From Streptomyces iconiensis (GTDB taxonomy: Bacteria > Actinomycetota > Actinomycetes > Streptomycetales > Streptomycetaceae), in assembly GCF_028657195.3 (NCBI RefSeq), contig NZ_JANCPR020000001.1, forward strand, positions 248,001 through 312,000: a DNA stretch of 64,000 bases. The letters run 5' to 3'. Both the position numbers and the translations under genes were made by a program. Under the pieces are notes generated by a model that worked only from the letters and a program-made list of their open reading frames with translations, had not been told where the DNA came from and did no database searches. Positions 52,041 to 61,357 of this stretch are shown piece by piece. Numbering within the stretch: position 1 is the first letter of the stretch; each line of letters begins with the position of its first letter.

Positions 52041-52433
52041 TCACCAGCCGGTACGCCGCTCCAGCTGGGTGCCGCTGACGCGGGTGAAGGCCATGATGTC
52101 GCTGGGACCGTCCAGCTCCAGGCGGTGCCAGCGCCCGCGCGGAACGACATAGGCGGACCCGGGCCCGAGGTGGGCGACCAGCTCTCCTTCGGGGTCCCGC
52201 GGGTCGGCCTCGTCGCGGAGATAGACCCGCACGCCTCCGCTCAGCACGCAGGTGACCTCATCGCCCTGGGTGTGCTGCTCCCACACCTCGGGGTGCGCGT
52301 CCTCGTCCCGTTCGACGTGCAGGGTCATCATCGTCCAACCCTCCAGGTCAGGCGTCGTCCGGCGCTCCTGGGCGAGGACGGCGCCGTCCTCGCCCAGCCG
52401 GAACATCGAGGTGTACATGTCTACGGCGGTCAT
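52041..52433 (-). CDS. cupin-domain protein
   Basis: This 130-aa single cupin has the two metal-binding motifs: HPEVWEQHTQGDEVTCVLSG (motif 1) and GSAYVVPRGRWHRLEL (motif 2). The substrate is unknown. Its start lies 14 bp from the first of two TetR-type operators, so it is probably the target of the divergent regulator. Confidence 0.85.
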   Translation of the reverse strand: MTAVDMYTSMFRLGEDGAVLAQERRTTPDLEGWTMMTLHVERDEDAHPEVWEQHTQGDEVTCVLSGGVRVYLRDEADPRDPEGELVAHLGPGSAYVVPRGRWHRLELDGPSDIMAFTRVSGTQLERRTGW

Positions 52434-52446
52434 GGCCGGCTCCCAT

Positions 52447-52498
52447 CAAGTACGGTGTACGTGAACTGGAAGTCAGTGCAACACGTACGCCGTACGTG
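52447..52498. promoter_or_regulatory. two TetR-type operators between cupin and regulator genes
   Basis: CACGTACGCCGTACGTG (52482-52498) is a perfect 17-bp palindrome. CAAGTACGGTGTACGTG (52447-52463) matches it in 14 of 17 positions. The centres are 35 bp apart, in the divergent promoter region. Confidence 0.75.
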
Positions 52499-52594
52499 GT
52501 CAAGGCTCTCCCGGTGGCGGAAGAGAGCCGTACCGGTGCCGGCGGGAGGCTGCGGGAGTCGGAGAGCGGCGGCGGAGCGAGGGGAAGGCGCGCG

Positions 52595-53257
52595 GTGGCA
52601 GCACCGAAGAAGTTCAGCAGGGAGCAGGTCGCCGCGGCGGCCCTGCGGCTCACCGACACGCGCGGCCTGGAGGCGCTCTCCATGCGCACCCTCGCCGCGG
52701 AGCTGGGCACGGGCCCGATGACGCTCTACAACTACGTCGACGGGCGGGAGGGGCTCGAACTCCTCGTGGTCGAGGCGGTGTTGGAGGGCGCGGACTGGCC
52801 CGAGACGGGTTCCGGGGACTGGCGGGACGACGTGCGGAAGCTCGCCGAGGTCTTCTGGCGCACGATCCGCTCCCACCCGCACGTCATCCCGCTGATCGCG
52901 GAGCGGCGCACCGTCGACGAGCCGATCCTCGACTTCGGCGAACGCATGCTGGAGGCGCTCGCGCGCAGCGGCAGGTCGGGGCGCGAACTATTGGTCGCCT
53001 TCCGGCTGGTGTCCGGCTTCATCGTCGGCTTCACCCAGGGCGCCGCCGGGCGCGCGCTGATCTCGCCAGGAGGCGAGTCCGCCTCCGCTGTGATCGCACG
53101 CGCCCGCACCCTCGACCCCGAGCGCTTTCCCCGCGTGGTCGAGATCGCCACGGCCTCGGTCGAGGGCGACAGGACGGGGGAGTTCCGCGCCGGACTCGAC
53201 CTGCTGATCGCCGGGCTCGCGGCGGACGCCAGGCCCGGGGGCGGCCGGGAGGGCTGA
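52595..53257 (+). CDS. TetR-family transcriptional regulator
   Basis: This 220-aa regulator has the TetR N-terminal helix-turn-helix (FSREQVAAAALRLTDTRGLEALSMRTLAAELGTGPMTLYNYVDGREGL) and a TetR_C-like helical domain. I chose GTG 52595 with a GGGGAAGG site. The frame also opens at 52496, but that codon lies inside the operator palindrome. It is divergent from the cupin gene and likely represses both. Confidence 0.85.
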   Translation: MAAPKKFSREQVAAAALRLTDTRGLEALSMRTLAAELGTGPMTLYNYVDGREGLELLVVEAVLEGADWPETGSGDWRDDVRKLAEVFWRTIRSHPHVIPLIAERRTVDEPILDFGERMLEALARSGRSGRELLVAFRLVSGFIVGFTQGAAGRALISPGGESASAVIARARTLDPERFPRVVEIATASVEGDRTGEFRAGLDLLIAGLAADARPGGGREG

Positions 53258-53558
53258 CGGCAGGCGGGCCGAGGGGCGCGCGTGGGTCACGCTGTTCCGC
53301 GGGGCTCGGGGGTGGCGGTTTCGCGCTGTTGCGGTCTTGTGCTCTTGCGGCTTCGCGGTTTCCCGGTCTCTCGGTCTCCCCTTCTTGCGCTCTCGCGGTG
53401 TGGTGAGCGCGCGGTTTCGCGGTGTTGGCGGGTGCGCGATCTTGCGCTCTCGCGGTGTTGGCGGGCGCGCGGTTTCGCGTTCTCGCGGTGTTGGCGGGTC
53501 CGCGATCTTGAACTCTCGCGGTGTCGGCGGGCCCGCGTCGGTGCGGGACGCGCAAGGG
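53258..53558. repeat. convergent intergenic region with 33-bp tandem repeats
   Basis: Three 33-bp units (53419-53451, 53452-53484, 53485-53517) start GCGGTGTTGGCGGG and a partial fourth ends at 53537. Looser copies occur further left. The TetR and MarR genes converge on this stretch. Long open frames across it, such as one repeating RAPANTA-type units, are products of the repeats and I do not call them genes. Confidence 0.8.
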
Positions 53559-54026
53559 TCAGGGCGTCTCCGTCACGGCGTCGTCGCCCAGCATCCGGCG
53601 GAGCAGGTCGCGCAGCAGGGTCCGCTCGGCGGGGGTCAGTTCGGCGAGCGGTGCCCCGGCGAAGTCGAGACCACCGCGCAACTGGGCCGCCGTCGTGCGG
53701 CCCTGCTCGGTGGCGGCGGCCACCTTCACCCGGCGGTCGGCGGGGTCGGCGCGGCGCTCCACGAGCCCGCGCGACTCCAGCCGGTCGACTATGCCCGTGA
53801 CGTTGGACGGCTCGCACTTGAGCTGGCGTGCCACTTGACGCATGGGGGTGGGCTCCCGGGCGAGCAGGGCCAGGACGCGGGCTTGCGCACCGGTCAACTG
53901 GTGCTCGGAGGCGGCCAGTTCGTACTCCTCGTGGAAGCGTGCGACGACCGTGCCGAACAGGTCGACGACCTCGCGTGTGAGCGGATCGGGTGTGAGCGCG
54001 TGGGTGGTGCGGGACTCTGCTGCCAT
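53559..54026 (-). CDS. MarR-family transcriptional regulator
   Basis: This 155-aa winged-helix protein reads EYELAASEHQLTGAQARVLALL, MRQVARQLKCEPSNVTGIVDRLESRGLVER, and the wing ADPADRRVKVAAATEQG. ATG 54026 is chosen; the longer frame runs through the divergent reductase gene. The 88-bp intergenic region contains CTTGACAAC and, 20 bp on, GTTGTTTAAG as an imperfect inverted repeat (54048-54086). It likely controls the reductase. Confidence 0.88.
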   Translation of the reverse strand: MAAESRTTHALTPDPLTREVVDLFGTVVARFHEEYELAASEHQLTGAQARVLALLAREPTPMRQVARQLKCEPSNVTGIVDRLESRGLVERRADPADRRVKVAAATEQGRTTAAQLRGGLDFAGAPLAELTPAERTLLRDLLRRMLGDDAVTETP

Positions 54027-54114
54027 GCGAACCAGGGTACTCCAATGCTTGACAACATGAAATATCGAAGTGCACAGTTGTTTAAGAACCTGAAACACTT
54101 CTGGAGGCAGCGCT

Positions 54115-55164
54115 GTGACCCCACCCGTATCCCCTGAATCCGACGCGTCCCAGCTCCCGGCGACGGGCCGTTCGTGGCACCTGACCGCACGGCCGCAGGG
54201 ATGGCCGACGCCCGACGATTTCGCCTTGCGTGAGGAGCCGGTCGCCGCACCCGCCGAGGGGCAGATCACGGTCCGGAACATCCACCTGTCCGTCGACCCG
54301 TACATGCGCGGCAGGATGAACGACGTGAAGTCGTACACGCCGCCCTTCAAGCTGAACGAGCCGATGGACGGCGGCGCCGTGGGCGTGGTGCTCGCTTCCG
54401 AGGCCGACGGCTTCGCGCCCGGTGACCACGTACTGCACGGCCTCGGCTGGCGGGAGATCGCCACGCTCGACGCGCGGCAGGCCACCAAGGTCTCGCCCGA
54501 CGCCGCCCCGCTCTCCGCCTACCTCAGCGTGCTCGGCATGACCGGACTGACCGCCTACGCCGGGCTGTTCGAGGTGGCCTCCTTCAAGGAGGGCGACGCC
54601 GTCTTCGTCTCCGGCGCCGCGGGCGCCGTCGGCAGCCAGGTCGGCCAGCTCGCCAAGCTCAAGGGCGCCTCCCGCGTCATCGGCAGCGCGGGTTCCCCCG
54701 AGAAGATCCGCGTGCTGAAGGAGGAGTACGGCTTCGACGCGGCGTTCAACTACAAGGACGGACCCGTCGCCGAGCAGCTCAAGGAGGCGGCGCCGGACGG
54801 GATCGACGTGTACTTCGACAACGTCGGCGGCGAGCACCTGGAAGCCGCGATCAACTCGTTCAACCTCCACGGCAGGGCCACCATCTGCGGCATGATCTCG
54901 CAGTACAACGTCACCGAGCCGACCCCGGCACCGCGCAACCTCGCGCTGCTCATCGGCAAGCGCCTGCGGCTCCAGGGCATGCTCGTGGCCGACCACAAGG
55001 CGCTCCAGCCGCAGTTCGTCGAGGAGGTCTCCGCCTGGGTGCGCTCCGGCGAGCTGAAGTACGACGAGACGGTCGTCGAGGGCATCGAGAACGCGGTGGA
55101 CGCTTTCCTCGGCATGCTCAAGGGAGAGAACACCGGCAAGATGATCGTCAGCCTCGGAGAGTGA
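54115..55164 (+). CDS. NADP-dependent oxidoreductase, MDR/leukotriene-B4-reductase-like
   Basis: This 349-aa zinc-free medium-chain reductase reduces activated double bonds. It has the SVDPYMRGRMND block, the nucleotide-binding VFVSGAAGAVGSQVGQLAKLKG, and DVYFDNVGGEHLEAAI. GTG 54115 follows GGAGG by 8 bases. Divergent MarR control suggests induction by an electrophile or aromatic compound. Confidence 0.93.
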   Translation: MTPPVSPESDASQLPATGRSWHLTARPQGWPTPDDFALREEPVAAPAEGQITVRNIHLSVDPYMRGRMNDVKSYTPPFKLNEPMDGGAVGVVLASEADGFAPGDHVLHGLGWREIATLDARQATKVSPDAAPLSAYLSVLGMTGLTAYAGLFEVASFKEGDAVFVSGAAGAVGSQVGQLAKLKGASRVIGSAGSPEKIRVLKEEYGFDAAFNYKDGPVAEQLKEAAPDGIDVYFDNVGGEHLEAAINSFNLHGRATICGMISQYNVTEPTPAPRNLALLIGKRLRLQGMLVADHKALQPQFVEEVSAWVRSGELKYDETVVEGIENAVDAFLGMLKGENTGKMIVSLGE

Positions 55165-55429
55165 AGCGGAGCGGCGGCGGCCGGAGAAGGCCGACCGCGT
55201 GAGCGCCGCGAGCCTGAGCAAGCCCAGTAGGCCCGGTAGGCCCTGTCCGCCCCGTAAGTTCCCGTCGTAAGTTCCCGCCGACGGTGGGGAATTCGGCGCC
55301 CCTCGCATGGTTTGTCCGGTGCGGGGTTGATCAGGCGTCGGCCTGCCGCCGGGCACCGCATACGCTGGACTCCGGACCGGAGGGGCCTGGGCGCGAGTCC
55401 CGCCGGTCGCGCCACCAACAGGAGGACAC

Positions 55430-55858
55430 ATGGCAATCCAGCCCATCGACGTCAAGTACACCGCCGTCGCCACAGCGGAGAACGGCCGGGACGGCCGTGT
55501 CGCCAGCGACGACGGTCAGCTCGATGTGGTCGTCAACCCGCCCAAGGCAATGGGCGGCAGCGGCGCGGGCACCAACCCCGAGCAGCTCTTCGCGGCGGGC
55601 TACAGCGCCTGCTTCCAGGGAGCGCTCGGTGTCGTCGCCCGTAAGGAAGGCGCCGACATCTCCGGCTCGACGGTCACCGCCGAGGTCGGTATCGGCAGCA
55701 CTCCCGAGGGCGGCTTCGGGCTCACCGTCGCGCTGAAGGCGCAGATCCCGAACGTCGACGCGGCCACGGCCAAGGACCTTCTGGAGAAGGCCCACCAGGT
55801 CTGCCCGTACTCGAACGCCACACGCGGGAACATCGAGGTCACGCTGCAGGTCGCCTGA
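55430..55858 (+). CDS. ohr: organic hydroperoxide resistance protein (Ohr/OsmC)
   Basis: This 142-aa thiol peroxidase reduces organic hydroperoxides. The two reactive cysteines are visible: C in AAGYSACFQGAL and C in HQVCPYSNATRGN. The start MAIQPIDVKYTAVATAENGRDG is typical of Ohr. AGGAGG precedes ATG 55430. Confidence 0.95.
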   Translation: MAIQPIDVKYTAVATAENGRDGRVASDDGQLDVVVNPPKAMGGSGAGTNPEQLFAAGYSACFQGALGVVARKEGADISGSTVTAEVGIGSTPEGGFGLTVALKAQIPNVDAATAKDLLEKAHQVCPYSNATRGNIEVTLQVA

Positions 55859-55899
55859 CCCCGTACCTCCGGGGCGCCGCAGCGTGGGCGGCGCCCCGG

Positions 55900-57186
55900 A
55901 GGGCAGCGGTGCAGCGCTCCCGTCCTCCTCCTCGCCCGTACCGGCCGACCACAGCCGCCTGCCGCTGCGGACGTCGTATCCGGCCGTCGGGTCGGTGCCG
56001 CGCACGACCATGTGACCGTTGCCGACCGCCGGAGTTCCCGGCTGGTCGATCTCTTCTCCGAGCGTCTTGCGGTGCGCGAGCGTACGCGCGTCCAGGACCG
56101 CGACGCCGGAGGCTCCCTCCCGGTCGGAGGCGCAGTACGCCGCGTCGCCCTGGAAGGCCAGAGGGCGGCAGGTGGAGCCCAGGGAGCTGGTGCGTTCGCG
56201 TGTACGCGCGTCGAGGGCCAGGACGCGTTCGTCGGTGTGCACGTACAACACGCCCCGCCGCAGCAGGAGTTGGAGCGACTGGGCCTTCACCCGCATCTCC
56301 CACAGCTTCTTGTGTGCCCCGCGCGTGCTGACGGCGCACAGTACGGTCGCCTCGCCAGGCTGCATGCCCTGGAAGGCGCTGACCAGCACCTCGTCCCCGG
56401 CCTGCGCGGTGAGGGCCACCGTCCCCTTCGGCGCCTTCACGTCCCACAGCGGGTCGCCTGAGTCGGTGCCGACCGCCCGCACCGACGAGGCAGCGGGCAC
56501 ATAGGTCGTGTCACCGGCGATCACCGGTGTGGTGGGGATGCCGTTCACCGGGGAGTCCACCCGGGGCAGACTCCACGCCTTCTTGCCACTGGCGGCACGC
56601 AGCGCCACGGTCTGACCGTTGACGCGTCCGCAGATCAGCAGCGGGGTGCGCAGGGCGCAGTCGCCCGTCCCGCGGGGGATCCTGGCACGCCACGGTGACC
56701 AGCCCTCGGGCCGTGCGTCCACGGCGGTGGCCTGCTTGCCGAAGTTTCCCGTACCCGGGGGAGTGCCGGTGGCCGACACCACGGCACCGTGACCACCCCG
56801 CACCCCGCCGTCCTCGCCCCCGCCGCCGTCTCCGGCTCCGCCGGGCCCGGCCCGCTGCGCCGTACGGCCTGGGTCAGCGTGGGCCCCGCGATGTACTCGG
56901 TCGCCAGCCAGGGAGGCGTACCGTCCGCTTCGCCGCCCGTGAGCCGCGCGAGATGAGGGCCTTCGACGGAGCGTGCCAGGGAGATCTCGCGCCGGAAGCG
57001 CGCCCGGAACTCGTCGCTGCGCGCCAGGTCACGGCGTACGGTCTTGACGGCGACGAGCCCGTCCAGTGCCGTGTCCCCCGGCGTACGGGCGAGAAAGACC
57101 TCTCCCATGCCTCCGGCGCCGAGCCTGGCGAGCGTCTCGTAGGGGCCGACCTGCCGAGGTGATGTCTCCCGCAGACTGCCCAGCAC
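55900..57186 (-). pseudogene. serine/threonine kinase-PQQ protein, broken
   Basis: The N-terminal part reads as a Pkn-type kinase lobe: YETLARLGAGGMGEVFLAR, the VAVKTVRRDL lysine and WLATEYIAGPTLTQAV. After about 105 residues the sequence becomes Gly/Pro-rich and shifts frame into a PQQ beta-propeller domain (VNGQTVALRAASGKKAW, LYVHTDERVLALDARTRE, VVRGTDPTAGYDVRSGRRLW). The catalytic loop (HRD), DFG motif and transmembrane segment are missing, so about 150-200 residues have been deleted. The 3' end also lacks a natural stop before ohr. Confidence 0.75.
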
Positions 57187-57291
57187 CGTGCGCCCCCGTT
57201 CCCCTCGACCGTTGCGGCGTGCAGCATTTTTGCACAGCCGTACGAGCCAACCCCGCGCGGACCGGGCCGACTCGGCCCCGTCGTACGGCCG

Positions 57292-58386
57292 TCACGGGAG
57301 CAACAGCACCTTGCCCGCGCCCTGTTGGTCCCGCACCGTGGCCAGTGCCTCCCCGAAGTGGTCGAGGGGGAACTCGTGCGTGATCAGCGCCCCGGGGTCG
57401 AACAGCCCGCCGGTGAAGGCGCGTACGGCGTACGACCACGCGGCGGGCGGCGCACCGAAGACCGCCCGCACGGTCAGCTGGGCGCACACCAGATGTGCGG
57501 GATCGACGCCGTCGGCGCCGGACCCGAAGTCGCCCACGAGGACGACCCGCCCGCCCCGGCGGGCCAGCAGACAGGCGTCGTTGGCGGTACTGGGCGCCCC
57601 CGCCGTCTCCAGGACGACGTCATAGCCGCCCCGTTCACCGACGGCCTCGTCCGGGGAACACGCCGCGCTCGCGCCCATCCCGAGCGCCTTCTCCGCATGG
57701 TGCGTACGCGGGTCGACGGCGAGCAGCGCGCCCGGTGTCGACGCGGCCAGCAACTGCACGGCGAGCAGCCCGAGCGTGCCGGCACCCACAACGGCGACCC
57801 GGTCGCCCGGCCTGGCGCGGCCCGCCAGTACGGCCGCCGCCGCGACGGCAGCGGGCTCCAGCAACGCGGCGGCGTGCAGATCGGCGCCGTCGGGCAGCGG
57901 GTGGAGCAGCCGCGCGGGCAGCACAAGCGAGTCGGCGAAAGCGCCGGGCTGGGTGAAGCCCGTCTCCTCGTAGCCGCTGAGGCACAGGCTGGTGGCGCCC
58001 TCCCGGCAGCGTTCGCAGCGCAGGCAGGAGCGGAACCCCTCGCCGACGGTCTTGCGCCCGGTCAGCGCCGGGTCCACACCCTCGCCGACCGCATCGACCG
58101 TTCCGGACCACTCATGTCCTGGCGTGACCGGATAGCGGACGTAATCGCGCTGCCGTGTGCCCTCGTACAGCTCGCGGTCGCTCGCGCAGATCCCCGCCGC
58201 GTGCACGGCGATCCGCGCCTCGCCGGGACCGGGTGCGGGCCGGGGCCCGCTGATGATCCTGTGGTGCCCCGGCCGGTCGACGACGACGGCCCGGACGTTG
58301 CCTCCCCCGTGCGGCTCTCCCGCCCCCGTGTGTGGTGGACCGGCTCCCGTGTGCGGTGTGCCGGACGGATGCGAGATCCTGGTCAC
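57292..58386 (-). CDS. zinc-dependent medium-chain alcohol/polyol dehydrogenase
   Basis: This 364-aa MDR enzyme has the catalytic zinc site (GICASDRELY and PVTPGHEWSGTV), the structural zinc cysteines (CLRCERCREGATSLC) and the Rossmann motif VAVVGAGTLGLLAVQLL. It resembles threonine/sorbitol dehydrogenases; the substrate is unknown. GTG 58386 is preceded by GGAGGGAGAA; a longer frame from 58422 lacks a site. The N-terminus carries short GAGPPHT-type repeats. Confidence 0.88.
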   Translation of the reverse strand: MTRISHPSGTPHTGAGPPHTGAGEPHGGGNVRAVVVDRPGHHRIISGPRPAPGPGEARIAVHAAGICASDRELYEGTRQRDYVRYPVTPGHEWSGTVDAVGEGVDPALTGRKTVGEGFRSCLRCERCREGATSLCLSGYEETGFTQPGAFADSLVLPARLLHPLPDGADLHAAALLEPAAVAAAAVLAGRARPGDRVAVVGAGTLGLLAVQLLAASTPGALLAVDPRTHHAEKALGMGASAACSPDEAVGERGGYDVVLETAGAPSTANDACLLARRGGRVVLVGDFGSGADGVDPAHLVCAQLTVRAVFGAPPAAWSYAVRAFTGGLFDPGALITHEFPLDHFGEALATVRDQQGAGKVLLLP

Positions 58387-58447
58387 TTGCTGGTTCTCCC
58401 TCCGTGCGCCCCGCCCGTCCACCTTGCGGGCCTGCGGGCTGCTCGGG

Positions 58448-59416
58448 CTACCCCGCGGGCCGCCGCGCGACGATCTGCCGGTGCGCCAGCTCGGCGAGGC
58501 TGCGCTGACCGGCCCTGCTGGGGTGGAACCAGTCCCAGTTGCTCAGTTCCTTGCCGGTGAAGCGGTACTGGAAGACCGCGCCGTTGTCGTACCGGCAGCG
58601 CAGATCCTTGGCGCACTCCTGCTTCAGCACGCTGTTGTACGCGACCACCCGGTCGTAGACGCTCTGCCGCCGCTCCTGGGACGCCGGGTCCTTCGCGCCG
58701 GGGTCCTTGAGCATCGACTGGCAGATGCCCAGGCTCCACACCCGCTGTCCTATGGCGCTCTTCTTGCCCTGCTGCCAGAGCCGTTTGAGGTCGGGCACGC
58801 TGGAGACGTACACCTGCGTCCCCGGCTGTTCCGTACGCAGCACGCGCAGGGCCTCGCGGAAGCTGCTGCGGAACTCCTCGACGGGCGTCATCTGTCCCAC
58901 GGTGGGGCGGCAGGCGTCGTTCGCGCCACTCATGACGGTGACCATGTCGGGATCGACGGCCGCGGCCTTGCGCATCTGCTGGGGAAGGTCGGCGATGACG
59001 GCGCCGCTGACCGCGTAGTTCCAGCTCTTGGACTTGGGATCGTCCAGCAGGCGCCGCGCGAGGCTGTCGACCCCGGCCTCCGAGCCGGTGGCCCAGGACA
59101 CCTCGGTGCAGTCGGCGAACACCGAACAGGCGTCGAAACCGCGGGTGATGGAGTCACCGACCGCGGCCAGCGAGTCGGGACTGCGGTCCCAGATCCGCTT
59201 CGGCTCGGACTTCGCACGCGGCTTCGTGGAGGACTCACCGTGCTGTGCGCCGCTGCCGCTGCCGCCGCCCGAGGGGTCGCCGCAGGCCACGGCGAGCACC
59301 AGACCGGTGACGAGCATCACGGCGAACGCGCAGATCGTGACCGTGCGCGCGCGTACGCCGCCGGAGTTGTGGGGACGCTCTGAGCGGTCACTTCCGGTGT
59401 GGTGGCTGTCCGTCAT
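58448..59416 (-). CDS. secreted SGNH/GDSL-family hydrolase (lipoprotein)
   Basis: This 322-aa protein has a lipoprotein-type signal (VMLVTGLVLAVACGD, lipobox Cys). The SGNH hydrolase blocks are AAVGDSITRG (Ser), NYAVSGAVIADL (Gly), MSGANDACRP (Asn) and the final NWDWFHPSRAGQ (Asp/His). It is probably an extracellular esterase or lipase. ATG 59416 has a GGGGG site. Confidence 0.9.
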   Translation of the reverse strand: MTDSHHTGSDRSERPHNSGGVRARTVTICAFAVMLVTGLVLAVACGDPSGGGSGSGAQHGESSTKPRAKSEPKRIWDRSPDSLAAVGDSITRGFDACSVFADCTEVSWATGSEAGVDSLARRLLDDPKSKSWNYAVSGAVIADLPQQMRKAAAVDPDMVTVMSGANDACRPTVGQMTPVEEFRSSFREALRVLRTEQPGTQVYVSSVPDLKRLWQQGKKSAIGQRVWSLGICQSMLKDPGAKDPASQERRQSVYDRVVAYNSVLKQECAKDLRCRYDNGAVFQYRFTGKELSNWDWFHPSRAGQRSLAELAHRQIVARRPAG

Positions 59417-59712
59417 GCGACCCCCTGTTTCGCTGGTCCCCGTCCGACGGTACGTCACTCACCTTGTGCCCCCTCGCGATAGCTTGTGCATGGCAGATGA
59501 CGGGGGGCGCACGGCGACTGGTAAATATTACCTCGCGTCACTTCCTGTCCCTTTCGGGGAGAATTGCGTGCAGTGGTGTTTACTATTCGTAACCTCGGGA
59601 GCTGGTAGGGAAGTGACCGGTGGTGAAAAATGTCAGGCGCTGAACCGGCGCGTGACCGGTAGGTGATCGAGGTCGCTCACGCCGCGGCCCTCGGACCGCA
59701 CTGGAGGTCCCG

Positions 59713-60207
59713 GTGACGACACGTGGAGTTCTGTACGTCCACTCGGCGCCCCGCGCCCTGTGCCCGCACGTCGAATGGGCCGTCGCGGGGGTGCTGGGGG
59801 CCCGCGTCGGTCTCGACTGGATCAGACAGCCCGCCTCGCCCGGCACCTGGCGTGCCGAGTTCTCCTGGCAGGGCGATCCCGGGACCGCGTCCAAACTCGC
59901 CTCGGCGCTGCGCGGCTGGCACCTGCTGCGCTTCGAGGTGACCGCCGAGCCCTGCCCCACCGCGGAGGGCGAGCGCTACAGCTCCACCCCCGAGCTCGGC
60001 ATCTTCCACGCGGTGACCGGGATGCACGGCGACATCCTCATCCCCGAGGACCGGCTGCGCGCCGCGCTCGCACGCTCGGCACGCGGCGAGAGCGACCTCC
60101 AGGAAGAGCTGTCCAAGCTGCTCGGGAAGCCCTGGGACGACGAACTCGAACCCTTCCGCTACGCCGGAGAGGGCGCCCCGGTCCGCTGGCTGCACCAAGT
60201 GGTGTGA
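59713..60207 (+). CDS. DUF3145 protein
   Basis: This 164-aa protein of the actinobacterial DUF3145 family (TRGVLYVHSAPRALCPHVEWAV, RYSSTPELGIFHAVTGMHGDI, ELEPFRYAGEGAPVRWLHQVV) has no known function. It is typically found near the fatty-acid synthase genes, as here. GTG 59713 follows an AGG site. The 296-bp upstream region is comparatively AT-rich and should hold divergent promoters. Confidence 0.92.
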   Translation: MTTRGVLYVHSAPRALCPHVEWAVAGVLGARVGLDWIRQPASPGTWRAEFSWQGDPGTASKLASALRGWHLLRFEVTAEPCPTAEGERYSSTPELGIFHAVTGMHGDILIPEDRLRAALARSARGESDLQEELSKLLGKPWDDELEPFRYAGEGAPVRWLHQVV

Positions 60208-60280
60208 CCCGGCGCCGGCGAGCGTGGTGACACGGCCCGGATCCTGTCCTGGAGCGCACTCCAGGTCCTAGTGTGCGCGC

Positions 60281-61147
60281 ATGTCTGACCCCACCTCAGT
60301 AGCCGTCCTGGGCACCGGGACCATGGGCGCCGCCATGGCACGCAACCTCGCGCACGCCGGACTGCGCGTCCGGGCCTGGAACCGCACCCGCGCCAAGGCC
60401 GAGCCGCTCACGGCCGACGGTGTCGATGTCACACAGGAAGCGGCCGACGCCGTACGCGGAGCGGACGTCGTGCTCACCGTCCTCTACGACGGCCCCTCCG
60501 TGCTGGAGGCCATGCGCGCCGCCGCACCCGGGCTCGGCGCCGGAACGGTGTGGGCACAGGCCAGCACCGTCGGACCCGAAGGGCTGCCCCCGCTGGAGGA
60601 GTTCGCGCGCGAGCACGGGCTGCGGTTCCTCGACTCACCCGTACTCGGCACCAAGGCCCCGGCCGAGGCGGGCAAGCTCACGGTGCTGGTCTCGGGCCCC
60701 GAGGACGCACAGGAGAGCGCGGCCCCGGTCTTCGGGGCGATCGGGTCCAGGATCCTCCCGGCCGGTGCCGAGCCGGGCGGGGCCAGCCGCTCCAAGCTGG
60801 TGTTCAACAACTGGGTGCTCACCGTCATCAACGGCACGGCGGAGACCCTCGCGCTCGCCAGGGGACTCGGTGTCGACCCGCGGGACTTCCTCAGCGCCGT
60901 CGACGGTGGCCCGCTGGATCTGCCGTACCTGCGGGCCAAGGCGGAACAGATCCTGACCGACGACTACGGGGCGAGCTTCGCGCTCTCAGGGGCACGCAAG
61001 GACGCCGAACTGATCAGCGCGGCAGCCGGCCGGGCGGGAGTGCGGCTGGACCTCACCCCCGCTGCCGTCGAACGGATGCGGCGTGCCGAGGCGCAGGGGC
61101 ACGGCGCGGAGGACGCGGTGGCCAGCTACTTCGCCAGCTTCGACTGA
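60281..61147 (+). CDS. NAD(P)-dependent beta-hydroxyacid dehydrogenase family protein
   Basis: This 288-aa protein of the 3-hydroxyisobutyrate dehydrogenase family has the N-terminal Rossmann motif VAVLGTGTMGAAMARNLAHAG, FLDSPVLGTKAPAEAGKLTVL (substrate loop) and SRSKLVFNNWVLTVINGTAETLAL (family catalytic Lys/Asn region). The substrate is unknown. A bidirectional terminator follows. Confidence 0.92.
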   Translation: MSDPTSVAVLGTGTMGAAMARNLAHAGLRVRAWNRTRAKAEPLTADGVDVTQEAADAVRGADVVLTVLYDGPSVLEAMRAAAPGLGAGTVWAQASTVGPEGLPPLEEFAREHGLRFLDSPVLGTKAPAEAGKLTVLVSGPEDAQESAAPVFGAIGSRILPAGAEPGGASRSKLVFNNWVLTVINGTAETLALARGLGVDPRDFLSAVDGGPLDLPYLRAKAEQILTDDYGASFALSGARKDAELISAAAGRAGVRLDLTPAAVERMRRAEAQGHGAEDAVASYFASFD

Positions 61148-61217
61148 GAAGACCGCCGCCACGCTGCGGGCCCCCGGCCGCACGCGTGCTCCCGGGCCGT
61201 AAGCGCGCTCCCGGGCC

Positions 61218-61264
61218 GCATGAGTAAGGGGCGGTCTCCCAGGGAGACCGCCCCTTACTCATGC
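61218..61264. terminator. bidirectional terminator between the dehydrogenase and fabF
   Basis: An almost perfect inverted repeat of more than 20 bp (GCATGAGTAAGGGGCGG pairs with CCGCCCCTTACTCATGC) lies between two convergent genes. Confidence 0.9.
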
Positions 61265-61357
61265 GCTGTGACGACTACAGGTGCGCCGTTTTCCGCCGCA
61301 TCGGCACGGACCGTTCAGATGTGCGGACCGTCCCGGGCGTGCGGACCGTCGGACCGC

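Noticed and set aside
53031..53555. A 174-aa minus-strand frame with RAPANTA-type repeats
   Set aside because: It overlaps the TetR gene on the other strand and is produced by the 33-bp tandem repeats.
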